Notes under the pieces: model-generated | Databases searched by the model: none | What the model was told of the DNA's origin: nothing | The model's input: the letters and a program-made list of their open reading frames with translations, nothing else | Position numbers and translations under genes: made by a program | Assembly: GCF_039566955.1 (NCBI RefSeq) | Contig: NZ_CP154796.1 | Location: forward strand, 3,038,001-3,102,000 | Direction of reading: 5' to 3' | DNA: 64,000 nucleotides | DNA from: Micromonospora sp. DSM 45708 | GTDB lineage: Bacteria; Actinomycetota; Actinomycetes; Mycobacteriales; Micromonosporaceae | Part shown: positions 38,220 through 47,933 of the stretch, one piece after another | Numbering within the stretch: position 1 is the first letter of the stretch | How the letters are laid out: the number at the start of each line of letters is the position of its first letter

Positions 38220-39584
38220 ATGCGAATCGGACGTGGGACGACCGCTCTGCTCGGTGGCGTCGCGCTGCTCGCCGCCACCGTGGCCCTGCCCGCCGCCGGC
38301 GGCTTCGCCGCCGCCGCGAACCCGACCGCGCTGGTGGCCTGCGACGCGCCGGCCTGGGCCGAGGGCGTCACCTGGACCGCCGGCAGCCGGGCCAGCTACG
38401 CCGGCCGGCTCTACCAGGCGTTGGTCACGCACACCCCGCCGGTCGGGGCGGGCTGGACGCCGGCCGCCGTACCGGCGCTCTGGACCGACCTCGGCGCCTG
38501 CACCGGCGGCACACCGTCGCCGAGCCCCACCACCCGGCCGCCGTCACCCACGCCCACGCCCTCCCCCACCCGCACGCCGACGCCCACCCCGACGCCGACC
38601 GCGACGCCCAGTCCGACCACGCCGGGCGGTGACACCTGCGCGCCGAAGCCCCGGCCGGCCGGCAAGGTGCTCCAGGGCTACTGGGAGAACTGGGACGGCG
38701 CGGCCAACGGCGTGCACCCCGGGCTCGGCTGGATCCCGATCACCGACACCCGGATCACCGGCCACGGCTACAACGTCGTCACCGCCGCGTTCCCGGTCAT
38801 CCGCGCCGACGGCACCGTGCTCTGGGAGGACGGCATGGACGCCGGCGTGAAGGTGCCCACCCCGGCACAGGTGTGCCAGGCCAAGGCCGCCGGCCTGACC
38901 GTGCTGCTCTCCATCGGCGGCGCCGCCGCCGGCATCGACCTCAACTCCGCCGCCGTCGCCGACCGGTTCGTCGCCACCGTCGTGCCGATCCTCAAGCGGC
39001 ACAACTTCGACGGCATCGACATCGACATCGAGACCGGGCTGACCGGCAGCGGGAACATCAACCAGCTCTCGCCCTCGCAGGCCAACCTGACCCGGATCAT
39101 CGACGGCGTGCTGGCCCAGATGCCGGCCGGCTTCGGGCTCACCATGGCGCCGGAGACCGCGTACGTCACCGGCGGCAGCGTCACCTACGGCTCGATCTGG
39201 GGCGCGTACCTGCCGATCGTCAAGAAGTACGCCGACAACGGGCGGCTCTGGTGGCTGAACATGCAGTACTACAACGGCTCCATGTACGGCTGCGCCGGTG
39301 ACTCGTACCCGGCCGGCACCGTGCAGGGCTTCACGGTGCAGACGCAGTGCCTGAACAACGGGCTCACCGTCCAGGGCGTCACCATCCGCGTCCCCTACGA
39401 CAAGCAGGTCCCCGGCCTGCCGGCGCAGCCCGGCGCGGGCGGCGGGTACATGGGCCCGTCGCTGGTCAGCCAGGCCTGGAACTCCGTGCCGGGACTGAAG
39501 GGGTTGATGACCTGGTCGATCAACTGGGACGGGTCGAAGAGCTGGACGTTCGGCGACAACGTCCGGGCGCTCCAGGGCCGCTGA
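38220..39584 (+). CDS. secreted GH18 chitinase with N-terminal chitin-binding module
   Basis: The 454-residue exochitinase-like enzyme begins with a signal peptide (about 1-35). A CBM5/12-type module follows (residues 40-88, with WTAGSRASYAGRLYQAL and W at the end), then a Thr/Pro-rich linker (90-136) and the GH18 barrel. The catalytic motif is DGIDIDIE with acid E271. Substrate-binding residues lie in MQYYNGS and GLMTWSINWD. ATG 38220 has GAGGAGGT 5 nt upstream; ATG 38205 would place the ribosome-binding site inside the gene. Confidence 0.95.
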   Translation: MRIGRGTTALLGGVALLAATVALPAAGGFAAAANPTALVACDAPAWAEGVTWTAGSRASYAGRLYQALVTHTPPVGAGWTPAAVPALWTDLGACTGGTPSPSPTTRPPSPTPTPSPTRTPTPTPTPTATPSPTTPGGDTCAPKPRPAGKVLQGYWENWDGAANGVHPGLGWIPITDTRITGHGYNVVTAAFPVIRADGTVLWEDGMDAGVKVPTPAQVCQAKAAGLTVLLSIGGAAAGIDLNSAAVADRFVATVVPILKRHNFDGIDIDIETGLTGSGNINQLSPSQANLTRIIDGVLAQMPAGFGLTMAPETAYVTGGSVTYGSIWGAYLPIVKKYADNGRLWWLNMQYYNGSMYGCAGDSYPAGTVQGFTVQTQCLNNGLTVQGVTIRVPYDKQVPGLPAQPGAGGGYMGPSLVSQAWNSVPGLKGLMTWSINWDGSKSWTFGDNVRALQGR

Positions 39585-39587
39585 GCC

Positions 39588-39623
39588 GGTCCGGGGCCCC
39601 GCCGACCCGCGGGGCCCCGGACC
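39588..39623 (+). terminator. terminator after the chitinase gene
   Basis: A perfect 15-bp stem, GGTCCGGGGCCCCGC (39588-39602) and GCGGGGCCCCGGACC (39609-39623), with a 6-nt loop, begins 3 nt after the stop codon. Confidence 0.82.
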
Positions 39624-39626
39624 CGG

Positions 39627-39766
39627 TCAACCGACCTTGATCGACTCGTGCCGGACTGCCCGGCCGGGGTGCCGCCGGCGATCGCGGTCCATCCCGCCGG
39701 CACGGTCACCCGGATGTCGTAGAGCGCCTCGTCGGCGGGCTGGTCGTTCGCCGGGTACCAGGTGTC
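39627..39766 (-). pseudogene. remnant of an M1-family aminopeptidase gene
   Basis: The minus-strand frame from 39766 reads [20 protein letters not shown], then VTVPAGWTAIAGGTP, then loses similarity and stops after about 45 codons. This matches the region before the catalytic site of M1 metallo-aminopeptidases (W-[FY]-P-x-N-D-x-P-x-D-K-A ... VPAG-x-x-x-x-A-N-G). No HExxH motif or start codon exists here, so it is a decayed fragment. It runs up to the start of the transhydrogenase gene. Confidence 0.65.
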
Positions 39767-39809
39767 CCTCCGCTGGCGTCCGCCGGGACATGCTGCCAGG
39801 CTGTCGGGC

Positions 39810-41213
39810 GTGTATGACTACGACCTGCTGGTGCTGGGCTCCGGACCGAGTGGACAGAAGGCGGCGATCGCCGCGGCCAAGCTGGGCCGCCGCGTCGCCG
39901 TCGTGGACCGTCGCGACATGCTCGGCGGGGTGTGCATCAACACCGGCACCGTGCCGTCCAAGACGTTGCGCGAGGCGGTCCTCTACCTGACCGGGCTGAG
40001 CCAGCGTGACCTCTACGGAAGCAGCTACCGGGTCAAGGAGGACATCACGGTCGCCGACCTGGCCGCCCGGACCCAGCACGTGATCGGCCGGCAGACCGAC
40101 GTGATCCGCGACCAGCTGGCCCGCAACCGGGTCACGATGATCACCGGCACCGGCCGGTTCGCCGACGCGCACTCGGTCTGGGTGGACGCCGGCTCCGGCC
40201 GGGAGACCCGGGTCAGCTTCGACAAGGCGGTCATCGCCGCCGGCACCCGCCCGGCACGCCCGGACAGCGTCGACTTCGACGACCGGACGATCGTCGACTC
40301 CGACGGCGTCATCAACCTCCAGGCCGTGCCGCGCAGCATGGTCGTGGTCGGCGCCGGCGTGATCGGGATGGAGTACGCCTCGATGTTCGCCGCGCTCGGC
40401 ACCAAGGTGACGGTGGTGGAGCGCCGCGAACGGATGCTCGGCTTCTGCGACGAGGAGATCGTCGAGTCGCTCAAGTACCACCTGCGGGACCTGTCCGTGA
40501 CGTTCCGCTTCGGCGAGGAGGTGGCCTCGGTGGAGAAGCACCGCACCGCCGCGCTCTGCGTGCTGCGCAGCGGCAAGAAGATCGTCGCCGACACGGTGAT
40601 GTACTCCGCCGGCCGCCAGGGGCAGACCGACGAACTCGCGCTGGAGGCGGCCGGGCTCACCGCCGACCACCGCGGCCGGATCCAGGTCGACGCCGACTAC
40701 CGCACCGCGGTCGAGAACATCTACGCCGTCGGCGACGTCATCGGCTTCCCGGCGCTCGCCTCCACCTCGATGGAACAGGGCCGCCTGGCCGCGCAGCACG
40801 CCTGCGGGGAACCGGCCCGCGCGATGCCGGAACTACAGCCGATCGGCATCTACACCATCCCGGAGATCAGCTTCGTCGGGAAGACCGAGGAGGAGCTGAC
40901 CGAGGCGTCCACCCCGTTCGAGGTGGGCATCGCCCGTTACCGGGAACTCGCCCGGGGGCAGATCGTCGGCGACCCGTACGGCATGTTGAAGCTGCTCGTC
41001 TCGCCGGCGGACGGGCGGCTGCTCGGCGTGCACGTGTTCGGCACCGGCGCCACCGAGATCGTCCACATCGGGCAGGCGGTGATGGGCTGCGGCGGGACGG
41101 TCGACTACCTGCTCGACGCGGTGTTCAACTATCCGACGCTGGCCGAGGCGTACAAGGTGGCGGCGCTGGACGCCGCCAACAAGATCCGCAACATCACCCG
41201 GATCGACGGCTGA
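39810..41213 (+). CDS. sthA: soluble pyridine nucleotide transhydrogenase
   Basis: The 467-residue flavoprotein transfers hydride between NADPH and NAD+. It has the FAD motif [12 protein letters not shown], then [17 protein letters not shown], where the second redox cysteine of disulfide reductases is Thr. This C-x4-T change and the SK are typical of SthA. NAD-binding [16 protein letters not shown] and a C-terminal dimerisation domain follow. GTG 39810 gives the family start [11 protein letters not shown] methyltransferase gene follows after 5 nt. Confidence 0.93.
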   Translation: MYDYDLLVLGSGPSGQKAAIAAAKLGRRVAVVDRRDMLGGVCINTGTVPSKTLREAVLYLTGLSQRDLYGSSYRVKEDITVADLAARTQHVIGRQTDVIRDQLARNRVTMITGTGRFADAHSVWVDAGSGRETRVSFDKAVIAAGTRPARPDSVDFDDRTIVDSDGVINLQAVPRSMVVVGAGVIGMEYASMFAALGTKVTVVERRERMLGFCDEEIVESLKYHLRDLSVTFRFGEEVASVEKHRTAALCVLRSGKKIVADTVMYSAGRQGQTDELALEAAGLTADHRGRIQVDADYRTAVENIYAVGDVIGFPALASTSMEQGRLAAQHACGEPARAMPELQPIGIYTIPEISFVGKTEEELTEASTPFEVGIARYRELARGQIVGDPYGMLKLLVSPADGRLLGVHVFGTGATEIVHIGQAVMGCGGTVDYLLDAVFNYPTLAEAYKVAALDAANKIRNITRIDG

Positions 41214-41218
41214 GCGAC

Positions 41219-42079
41219 ATGCGGGCGAGCCGGACCGCGGTGCTGGTGTGCCAGGGCCGGGCCGCCGCCGACGGGCGGCTCGCCCCGGGGCGCTTCGCCG
41301 ACCCGACCGCGTCGCCGATGCTGCGCCCGGACGAGCGCGTCGCCGTCGACCGGGTCCGCGCCGGCGCGGCGCCGCCCGGCTGGCGGCCCCGGGTCGACTA
41401 CGAGAGCGTCCGCGCCTGCGCCGAGGTGATGGCGCCCCGCACGGTCGCCGTCGACGACGCCGTCCGGGAGCGGCCCGGCGCGCAGGTGGTGATCCTCGGC
41501 GCGGGGCTGGACGGGCGCGCGTGGCGGATGCCGGAACTCGCCGGGGCGGCCGTCTTCGAGGTCGACCAGCCGGCCAGCCAGCGGGACAAACGCGACCGGG
41601 CCGGCGCGCTGCCCGGCGCCCCGCCCCGGTTCGTTCCGGTGGACTTCGGCCGGGACCGGCTGGCCGAGGCGCTGGCCGCCGCCGGGCACCGTGCCGACAC
41701 GCCGACGACCTGGGTCTGGGAGGGCGTGGTGCCGTACCTGACCCGGGCGCAGGTGGCGGCCACCGTCGAGGCGGTGGCCGCCCGTTCCGCGCCGGGCAGC
41801 CGGCTCGTGGTCAACTACCAGACGCCGGCGGTGACCACCACGCTCGGCCGGCTGCTGGCCCGGCTGCTGGCCGCCACCACCGGCCGGTCGAGTGTCTGGG
41901 CGGACGAGCCGTGGCGCTCCACGTGGACCCCGGCCGCGATGGCCGCCCTGCTCACCCGCAACGGCTTCACCGTCACCCGGACCGGGCACCTGCTCGACAC
42001 CGCCCGCCGCCTGGGCACCCCCACCCACCACCCCCGCTCCCTCCGCCACAGCCACGTCACCACCGCCGACCACCCCTGA
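41219..42079 (+). CDS. SAM-dependent methyltransferase (leucine carboxyl methyltransferase-like)
   Basis: The 286-residue class I methyltransferase is related to the LCMT/TIGR00027 group common in actinobacteria. The SAM site is VVILGAGLDGRAWRMPEL, the acidic residue follows in VFEVDQPASQRDKR, and WVWEGVVPYLT is the typical post-motif. Substrate unknown. It lies 5 nt after sthA and is likely co-transcribed with it. Its C-terminal tail is low-complexity (Thr/His/Arg-rich). Confidence 0.85.
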   Translation: MRASRTAVLVCQGRAAADGRLAPGRFADPTASPMLRPDERVAVDRVRAGAAPPGWRPRVDYESVRACAEVMAPRTVAVDDAVRERPGAQVVILGAGLDGRAWRMPELAGAAVFEVDQPASQRDKRDRAGALPGAPPRFVPVDFGRDRLAEALAAAGHRADTPTTWVWEGVVPYLTRAQVAATVEAVAARSAPGSRLVVNYQTPAVTTTLGRLLARLLAATTGRSSVWADEPWRSTWTPAAMAALLTRNGFTVTRTGHLLDTARRLGTPTHHPRSLRHSHVTTADHP

Positions 42080-42118
42080 CCCCCGCCCCCGCCCCCCTCC
42101 CGCCCCCTCTCTCCCCCG

Positions 42119-42187
42119 CGATCTTGCAGTTGCGGCCCGGTGGAAGCCCGGTTTGTCCGCGATGCCGGGGCCGAATCTGCAAGATCG
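42119..42187. repeat. long imperfect hairpin between convergent genes, possible repeated element
   Basis: CGATCTTGCAG (42119-42129) pairs perfectly with CTGCAAGATCG (42177-42187), and the stem resumes inward with CGGCCC/GGGCCG after two mismatches. It lies between the methyltransferase and gamma-glutamyltransferase-like stops and can end both transcripts. From memory, similar GATCTTGCA-type palindromes recur between genes in Micromonospora genomes. Confidence 0.6.
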
Positions 42188-42218
42188 ACGCAGCGAGGGG
42201 AGGGAACGGGTGGGTGGG

Positions 42219-44006
42219 TCAGCGGCCGGTGGCGTAGTTCTGGGCGCCCCGGGGGTTGGCGGCGGCCGACAGGACTCCGGTGGCCGGGTCGCGGGCGACG
42301 GCACACAGGCGGCCCAGGCTCCACGGGTCGGCGCGACGGACGATGTGACCCTTAGCGCGCAACGCTTCCCGCACGTCCGGGTCGACGCGGTCCTCCACCA
42401 CCAGCACGCCCGGCTCGACCTCGCGCGGGTAGAACGACGCCGGCAGGCTGGTGGTGTGCCAGGCCGGCGCGTCGATCGCCTCCTGCAACTCCTGCCCGCC
42501 GACGAGATGACGCAGCAGGAACAGCAACTGCCACTGGTCCTGCTGGTCGCCGCCGGGCGTGCCGCAGGCCAGCACCGGCTCGCCGTCACGCAGCACCAGC
42601 GTCGGGCTCAACGTGGTACGCGGACGCCGGCCCGGCCGCAGCGACGACGCGAGCCCCTCCTCCAGCCAGCACATCTGCAACCGGCTGCCCAGCGGGAAGC
42701 CCAGCTCTTCGATGGTGGGCGAACTCTGTAGCCAGCCGCCGCTCGGGGTGGCCGAGATGATGTTGCCCCACCGGTCGACCACGTCGACGTGGCAGGTGTC
42801 GCCGCGGGTCACCCCGTCCGCGCGTACCGTCGGTTCGCCGGTGCTCGGGTCCGGCGGGCCGGCCCGCCGGGCGGCGTGCGCGCGCAGGTGCGCCGCCAGC
42901 CGCGGCGACGCGCCCGCCGGGCGGCCCGGGCGCAGCTCGGTCGCGGCGCGGTCGTCGATCAGCGCGGCCCGCTCGCGGGCGTACGCCGACGAGAGCAGCG
43001 CCGCGCCCGGCACGTCGGTGTCGCCGTACCACGCCTCCCGGTCGGCGAAGGCGAGCTTCAGCGCCTCGGCCTGGGCGTGGATGCCGTCCACGGTGGACGG
43101 ATCGAGGGCCCGCGGGTCGTCGAGCGCGTCGAGCGTCGCCAGCGTCTGCAACAACACCGGACCCTGGCCCCAGAAACCGGTCTTCGCCACGGTGTGCCCA
43201 CGCCAGTCGCGCGTGACCGGCTCCTCCCAGGTGGCGGACCAGCCGGCCAGGTCGTCGCCGGTGACCAGGCCGGCGTGGGGGTGACCGCTGGAGTCGCGGA
43301 ACGGGCGGCGGCTGAACTCCTCGACCGCCTCGGCGACGAAACCCTCCCGCCAGGCCCGCCGGGCCGCCTCGATCTGCGCCACCCGGTCCGCCCCGGCCGC
43401 CCGGCCGGCCTCGACGAGCCGGCGCAGCGTCCGCGCGTACGCCGGGTTGGTGACCATCTCCCCCGGCGCGGGCGGACGGCCGTCGCGCAGCCACAGTCGC
43501 GCGGAGGTCGGCCAGTGCTCGGTGAACAGCGACCGGACCCGGGCCACGGTCTGCCCGGCCGCGCCGACCAGCGGATGACCGGCGGCGGCGTAGCCGATCG
43601 CCGGATCCAGCACCTCGTCGAGCGTGCGGGTGCCGTGGTCGCGCAGCAGGAGCAGCCAGGCGTCCACCGCGCCGGGCACCACGGCGGCGAGCGGGCCGGC
43701 GCCGGGCACCAGGTCCAGACCCAGCGCGCGGAAGTGCGCGACGGTCGCGCCGGCCGGAGCCGGGCCCTGGCCGCAGAGCACCCGCGGGGTGGGATCGCCG
43801 GCCGTGGCCAGGATCGCCGGCACCTCGCCGCCGGGACCGTTGAGGTGCGGCTCCACCACGTGCAGCACGAAACCGGCGGCGACCGCGGCGTCGAACGCGT
43901 TGCCGCCGCGCTCCAGCACGCCCATCGCGGACTGGCTGGCCAGCCAGTGCGTCGAGGAGACCATGCCGAACGTGCCGCGCAGCGTCGGCCGGGTGGTGAA
44001 CGTCAT
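42219..44006 (-). CDS. gamma-glutamyltransferase family protein (Ntn hydrolase)
   Basis: The 595-residue member of the gamma-glutamyltranspeptidase family has the N-terminal block MGVLERGGNAFDAAVAAGFVLHVVEPHLNGPGG (key residues GGNAFDAA and GPGG). The autocleavage and catalytic Thr are in RGDTCHVDVVDRWGN, later TPGGDQQDQW. No signal peptide is visible, so it is probably cytoplasmic. It is last in an Opp-type importer operon, which suggests cleavage of imported gamma-glutamyl peptides such as glutathione. Cephalosporin-acylase-like activity is a family alternative. ATG 44006 follows GGAG. Confidence 0.88.
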   Translation of the reverse strand: MTFTTRPTLRGTFGMVSSTHWLASQSAMGVLERGGNAFDAAVAAGFVLHVVEPHLNGPGGEVPAILATAGDPTPRVLCGQGPAPAGATVAHFRALGLDLVPGAGPLAAVVPGAVDAWLLLLRDHGTRTLDEVLDPAIGYAAAGHPLVGAAGQTVARVRSLFTEHWPTSARLWLRDGRPPAPGEMVTNPAYARTLRRLVEAGRAAGADRVAQIEAARRAWREGFVAEAVEEFSRRPFRDSSGHPHAGLVTGDDLAGWSATWEEPVTRDWRGHTVAKTGFWGQGPVLLQTLATLDALDDPRALDPSTVDGIHAQAEALKLAFADREAWYGDTDVPGAALLSSAYARERAALIDDRAATELRPGRPAGASPRLAAHLRAHAARRAGPPDPSTGEPTVRADGVTRGDTCHVDVVDRWGNIISATPSGGWLQSSPTIEELGFPLGSRLQMCWLEEGLASSLRPGRRPRTTLSPTLVLRDGEPVLACGTPGGDQQDQWQLLFLLRHLVGGQELQEAIDAPAWHTTSLPASFYPREVEPGVLVVEDRVDPDVREALRAKGHIVRRADPWSLGRLCAVARDPATGVLSAAANPRGAQNYATGR

Positions 44007-44041
44007 CGGCGACTCCTGCGGGCGACGTCGGCCCGGTGAGC

Positions 44042-45079
44042 CTACGCCGCGCCAGCGTCGGCGCGCGCCGCTCCGCCGTCTCGCTCCGGCCCGCCGGCGG
44101 CGGGAGGCCGCGCGCCGTCCAGCGGGAACAGGCAGGCGGCGTGCTGGCCGGGACCGACCTCGGCCAGCGCCGGATCGGTCCCGGCGCACGCGTCGCGGGC
44201 CTGCGGGCAGCGGGTACGGAAGCGGCAGCCGCTGGGCGGGTCCACCGGGCTGGGGATGTCGCCGGAGAGCACGATGCGCCGGCGTGCCCGCTCGACGCGG
44301 GGATCGGCCACCGGCACCGCCGACAGCAGCGCCGCCGTGTACGGATGGGCCGGCCGCTGGTAGATCCGCTCCGGCGGACCGGTCTCCACGATGCGGCCCA
44401 GGTACATCACCGCGATCCGGTCGCTCATGTGCTCGACGGCCGCCAGGTCGTGCGCGATGAACAGGTAGGTCAGCCCGAGGTCGCGTTGCAGGCGTCGGAG
44501 CAGGTTCATGATCTGCGCCTGCACGCTCAGGTCCAGCGAGGCGATCGGCTCGTCCAGCACGATCAGGTCCGGTTCGCCGGCCAGCGCGCGGGCCACCCCC
44601 ACCCGCTGGCGCTGGCCGCCGGACAGCTCGTGCGGGTGCCGGTCGGCGGTCTCCGGCCGCAGGCCGACCAGCTCCAGCAGCTCCGCCACCCGGGACCGGC
44701 GGGCGGCGGCGGAGGTGGCCAGCCGGTGCACCACCAGCGGCTCGGCGACGCTGTCCCCGACCGTACGGCGCGGGTCGAGCGACGCCTGCGGGTCCTGGAA
44801 CACCATGGCCACATGCCGGCGCATCCCGCGCAGGCGACGCCGGGACAGCCCCGTCACGTCCGCGCCGGCCACCCGGACCCGGCCGGCGGTCGGGTCGACC
44901 AGCCGCATCAGCGCCAGGCCGGCGGTGGACTTGCCGCTGCCGGACTCGCCGACCAGGCCGAGCGTCTCGCCCCGGCGTACGGCCAGCGTGACGCCGTCCA
45001 CGGCGCGGACCACACCGGCCGGGGTCGGGAAGTGCACCACCAGGTCGTCCAGTTCGGCGACCACGTCCGCCGCTGTCAT
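44042..45079 (-). CDS. peptide ABC transporter ATP-binding protein (OppF type)
   Basis: The 345-residue nucleotide-binding subunit has Walker [10 protein letters not shown]-loop ([13 protein letters not shown]), signature [16 protein letters not shown], Walker [14 protein letters not shown], and the oligopeptide-family tail [17 protein letters not shown] 45079 overlaps the oppD stop by 4 nt. An Ala/Gly/Arg-rich tail ends the protein. The GGT-like gene follows after 35 nt. Confidence 0.92.
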   Translation of the reverse strand: MTAADVVAELDDLVVHFPTPAGVVRAVDGVTLAVRRGETLGLVGESGSGKSTAGLALMRLVDPTAGRVRVAGADVTGLSRRRLRGMRRHVAMVFQDPQASLDPRRTVGDSVAEPLVVHRLATSAAARRSRVAELLELVGLRPETADRHPHELSGGQRQRVGVARALAGEPDLIVLDEPIASLDLSVQAQIMNLLRRLQRDLGLTYLFIAHDLAAVEHMSDRIAVMYLGRIVETGPPERIYQRPAHPYTAALLSAVPVADPRVERARRRIVLSGDIPSPVDPPSGCRFRTRCPQARDACAGTDPALAEVGPGQHAACLFPLDGARPPAAGGPERDGGAARADAGAA

Positions 45080-46110
45080 GGCGTTCCTCCCGGGTAGAAG
45101 GTACGGACGGTGTGCCCGTCGCCGACCGGCGTCAGCGGCGGCAGCTCGTGCTCGCACCGGGCGTCGGCGCGCACCGGGCAGCGCGGCCAGAACGCGCAGC
45201 CCGGCGGCAGGTCGAGCGGGCTCGGCGGGGCGCCCGGGATCGCCACCAGGTCCTCGCCCCGGCGGGCCGGGTCCGGCCGCGCCGCGAGCAGCGCCCGGGT
45301 GTACGGGTGCGTCGGCGCGTCGAACACCGCGTCGACCGGGCCCTGCTCGACGATCCGTCCGCCGTACATCACCGCGACGGTGTCCGCGATGCCGGCGACC
45401 ACGCCCAGGTCGTGGGTGACCCAGACGACCGCGGTGCCGAGCCGGTGCTGAAGGTCGGCGACCAGCTCGACGATCTGCGCCTGGGTGGTGACGTCCAGCG
45501 CGGTGGTGGGCTCGTCGGCGATCAGCAGGTCCGGCTCGCAGGCCAACGCCATGGCGATGACGACGCGTTGACGCATGCCGCCGGAGAACTGGTGCGGGAA
45601 CGCGTCGACCCGTTGCGCGGCGGACGGGATGCCGACCAGGTCGAGCAGCTCCACCGCCCGGGCCCGGGCGGCGCGGCGGGTCAGCCCGAGGTGCGCCTCG
45701 GCCGCCTCGGTGACCTGCCGGCCGACCGGCAGCACCGGGTTGAGCGAGGTCATCGGATCCTGGAACACGAACCCGACGTGCCGGCCGCGCAGCCTGCGCC
45801 GGCGGTCGTCGGGCAACGCACTCAGCTCGGTGTCGAGCAACCGGACCCGGCCGGTGACCGTGGCGGCGCGCGGCGCCAGGCCGGTGGCCGCGAGCAGCGT
45901 CATACTCTTGCCGCTGCCGGACTCGCCCACCAGCGCGAACGTCTCGCCGGCGCGGACCTGCCAGGACACGCCGGCCACGGCGCGGGCCGGGCCGCGGCGG
46001 GTGCCGACGGTGACGGTGAGGTCCTCGACCGAGAACACGGTCCTGTCGCTGGTGCGGTGCTGGCTGGGCATGCGCTCGTGGCCCTCGCTTCGCTCGGTGC
46101 GCTCGCTCAT
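45076..46110 (-). CDS. peptide ABC transporter ATP-binding protein (OppD type)
   Basis: The 344-residue nucleotide-binding subunit has Walker [10 protein letters not shown]-loop, signature [16 protein letters not shown], Walker [14 protein letters not shown] and tail [15 protein letters not shown]. The first 13 residues, [13 protein letters not shown], come from a short DNA repeat (GAGCG-type units) and are not family-like. Translation could instead start at ATG 46071 (MPSQHRTSD). The ATG at 46110 overlaps the permease stop by 4 nt, which favours the longer form. Confidence 0.9.
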   Translation of the reverse strand: MSERTERSEGHERMPSQHRTSDRTVFSVEDLTVTVGTRRGPARAVAGVSWQVRAGETFALVGESGSGKSMTLLAATGLAPRAATVTGRVRLLDTELSALPDDRRRRLRGRHVGFVFQDPMTSLNPVLPVGRQVTEAAEAHLGLTRRAARARAVELLDLVGIPSAAQRVDAFPHQFSGGMRQRVVIAMALACEPDLLIADEPTTALDVTTQAQIVELVADLQHRLGTAVVWVTHDLGVVAGIADTVAVMYGGRIVEQGPVDAVFDAPTHPYTRALLAARPDPARRGEDLVAIPGAPPSPLDLPPGCAFWPRCPVRADARCEHELPPLTPVGDGHTVRTFYPGGTP

Positions 46111-46991
46111 GCGGTGCCGCCCCTGCGGGCCTCGCTGACGGTGAGCTGGCGCGGGTCGAGCACGTCGCGCAGCGCGTCGCCGACCAGGTTGAACGCGAGC
46201 ACGGTCAGGAAGATCGCCGCGCCCGGGAACACGCCCAGCCACCAGGCGTCGGTGACGAAGCCGCGCCCGTCGAAGAGCATCCGCCCCCAGGCCGGCGCCG
46301 GCGGCTGGATGCCCAGGCCGAGGAAGGACAGCGCCGCCTCGGAGAGGATCGCGAACGCCAGCGACAGCGACGTCTGCACGATCAGCGGCGCGGCGATGTT
46401 GGGCAGCACGTGCCGGCGCATGATGCGCAGGTCGGACGCGCCGATGGAGACGGCGGCCCGGACGAAGACCTGCTCGCGGACGGCCAGGACGCCGGCGCGG
46501 GTGATCCGGGCGAAGATGGGCGTGTAGACCACGCCGATGGCGACCATGGCGGTGAGCAGGCCGGGGCCGAGCACCGCCACGATGGCCACCGCCAGCAGCA
46601 GCACCGGGAACGCGAACAGCACGTCCATGCAGCGCATCAGCACGCTGTCCAGCCAGCCCCGGTAGTAGCCGGCGAACAGCCCCAGCGTCACGCCGGCGAC
46701 CAGCGCGATGCCGACGCTGACCACGCCGACCTGGAGCGAGACGCGCGCCGCGACGAGCACCCGGCTGAGCACGTCCCGGCCCAGCTCGTCGGTGCCGAAC
46801 GGGTGTGCCCCGCTGGGCGGTCGCAGCATCGCGTCGACGTCGACGTCGTTGACGCCCGACGGGGCCAGCCAGGGACCGGCGACGCCCACCACGACCAGCA
46901 GCAGCAGGACCAGCGTGCCGCCGACGGCGAGCGGGTCGCGGCGCAGCGCGTCCAGCACGCGACGCCGGGTGCTCTCCGATGCGCCGCTCAC
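46107..46991 (-). CDS. peptide ABC transporter permease (OppC type)
   Basis: The 294-residue permease has an N-terminal helix after RRDPLAVGG. HPFGTDELGRDVLSRVLVAAR is the OppC/DppC signature, and five further helices and an EAA loop follow (SIGASDLRIMRRHVLPN). GTG start overlaps the oppB stop (GTGA), and its own stop overlaps oppD. Confidence 0.92.
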   Translation of the reverse strand: MSGASESTRRRVLDALRRDPLAVGGTLVLLLLVVVGVAGPWLAPSGVNDVDVDAMLRPPSGAHPFGTDELGRDVLSRVLVAARVSLQVGVVSVGIALVAGVTLGLFAGYYRGWLDSVLMRCMDVLFAFPVLLLAVAIVAVLGPGLLTAMVAIGVVYTPIFARITRAGVLAVREQVFVRAAVSIGASDLRIMRRHVLPNIAAPLIVQTSLSLAFAILSEAALSFLGLGIQPPAPAWGRMLFDGRGFVTDAWWLGVFPGAAIFLTVLAFNLVGDALRDVLDPRQLTVSEARRGGTA

Positions 46992-47932
46992 TTGACCGTG
47001 ATCCTCGGGTCGAGGCGGGCGTAGAGAATGTCCACCAGTAGGTTGACCAGCAGGAACAGCGCGGCGACGAGCAGCACGGCACCCTGGAGGACCGGATAGT
47101 CGCGGGCCTGGACCGCGTCGAACGTGAGCCGGCCGATGCCGGGCCAGGCGAACAGCACCTCGATGACGATCACGCCGCCGAGCAGGCTGGCCAGTTGCAC
47201 CGCGACCACGGTGACGACCGGGATCAGCGCGTTGCGCAGCACGTGCCGCAGGATCACCACCCGGTTGCGCAGCCCCTTCGCCTCGGCGGTGCGCACGTAG
47301 TCGGCGGAGAGGACCTCCAGCACCGAGGAGCGGATGAACCGGGTGAGGATCGACGCGGTGACCAGGCCGACGGTGACCGCCGGCAGCGCCACGTGCGACG
47401 CCCACCGGCCCGGGTCCTCGGTGAGCGCCACGTAGCCCGACGGCGGCAGCCAGCCCAGCACACCGGCGAAGAGGATGATCCCCATGATGCCCATCCAGAA
47501 GTCGGGCACCGAGACGCCGAACTGGCTGAACACGCGCGCCGCGTGGTCGACCGCCGAGCCGCTGCGCACCGCCGCGACGATGCCCAGCGGGAACGCCACC
47601 AGCAGCGCGAACACCACCGCGGTCAGCGCCAGCGACAGCGTCGCCGGCAGCCGTTCCAGCACGATCCGGCTGACCGGCTGGCCGGTGCGGAAGCTGACTC
47701 CGAGGTCGCCGGTGAGCGCGTGGCCGAGGTAGCTGGCGTACTGCACGGGCAGCGGCTGGTCCAGGCCGGCGCGTTCCCGCAGCGCCTCGTACGTCTGCGG
47801 GTCGAAGCGGGTGCCGAGCGCCACCCGGACCGGGTCGCCGGGCACCAGTTGCAGCAGCAGGAAGACCACCAGGGTCACCCCGAGCAGCACGACCGCGGAC
47901 TGGAGGACCCGCCGCAGGACGAAGCGGGTCAT
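46988..47932 (-). CDS. peptide ABC transporter permease (OppB type)
   Basis: The 314-residue permease has the OppB signature LLQLVPGDPVRVALG at the N-terminus, TGDLGVSFRTGQPVS, six membrane helices and the EAA loop EAKGLRNRVVILRHVLRNA. ATG 47932 lies 1 nt past the substrate-binding protein stop, so the genes form one tight operon. Confidence 0.92.
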   Translation of the reverse strand: MTRFVLRRVLQSAVVLLGVTLVVFLLLQLVPGDPVRVALGTRFDPQTYEALRERAGLDQPLPVQYASYLGHALTGDLGVSFRTGQPVSRIVLERLPATLSLALTAVVFALLVAFPLGIVAAVRSGSAVDHAARVFSQFGVSVPDFWMGIMGIILFAGVLGWLPPSGYVALTEDPGRWASHVALPAVTVGLVTASILTRFIRSSVLEVLSADYVRTAEAKGLRNRVVILRHVLRNALIPVVTVVAVQLASLLGGVIVIEVLFAWPGIGRLTFDAVQARDYPVLQGAVLLVAALFLLVNLLVDILYARLDPRITVK

Positions 47933-47933
47933 C

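Noticed and set aside
38570..38630. Thr/Pro repeat in the chitinase as a tandem repeat or CRISPR-like array
   Set aside because: It is the ACC/CCG-coded Pro-Thr linker between the chitin-binding module and the GH18 domain, in frame and without regular spacers.
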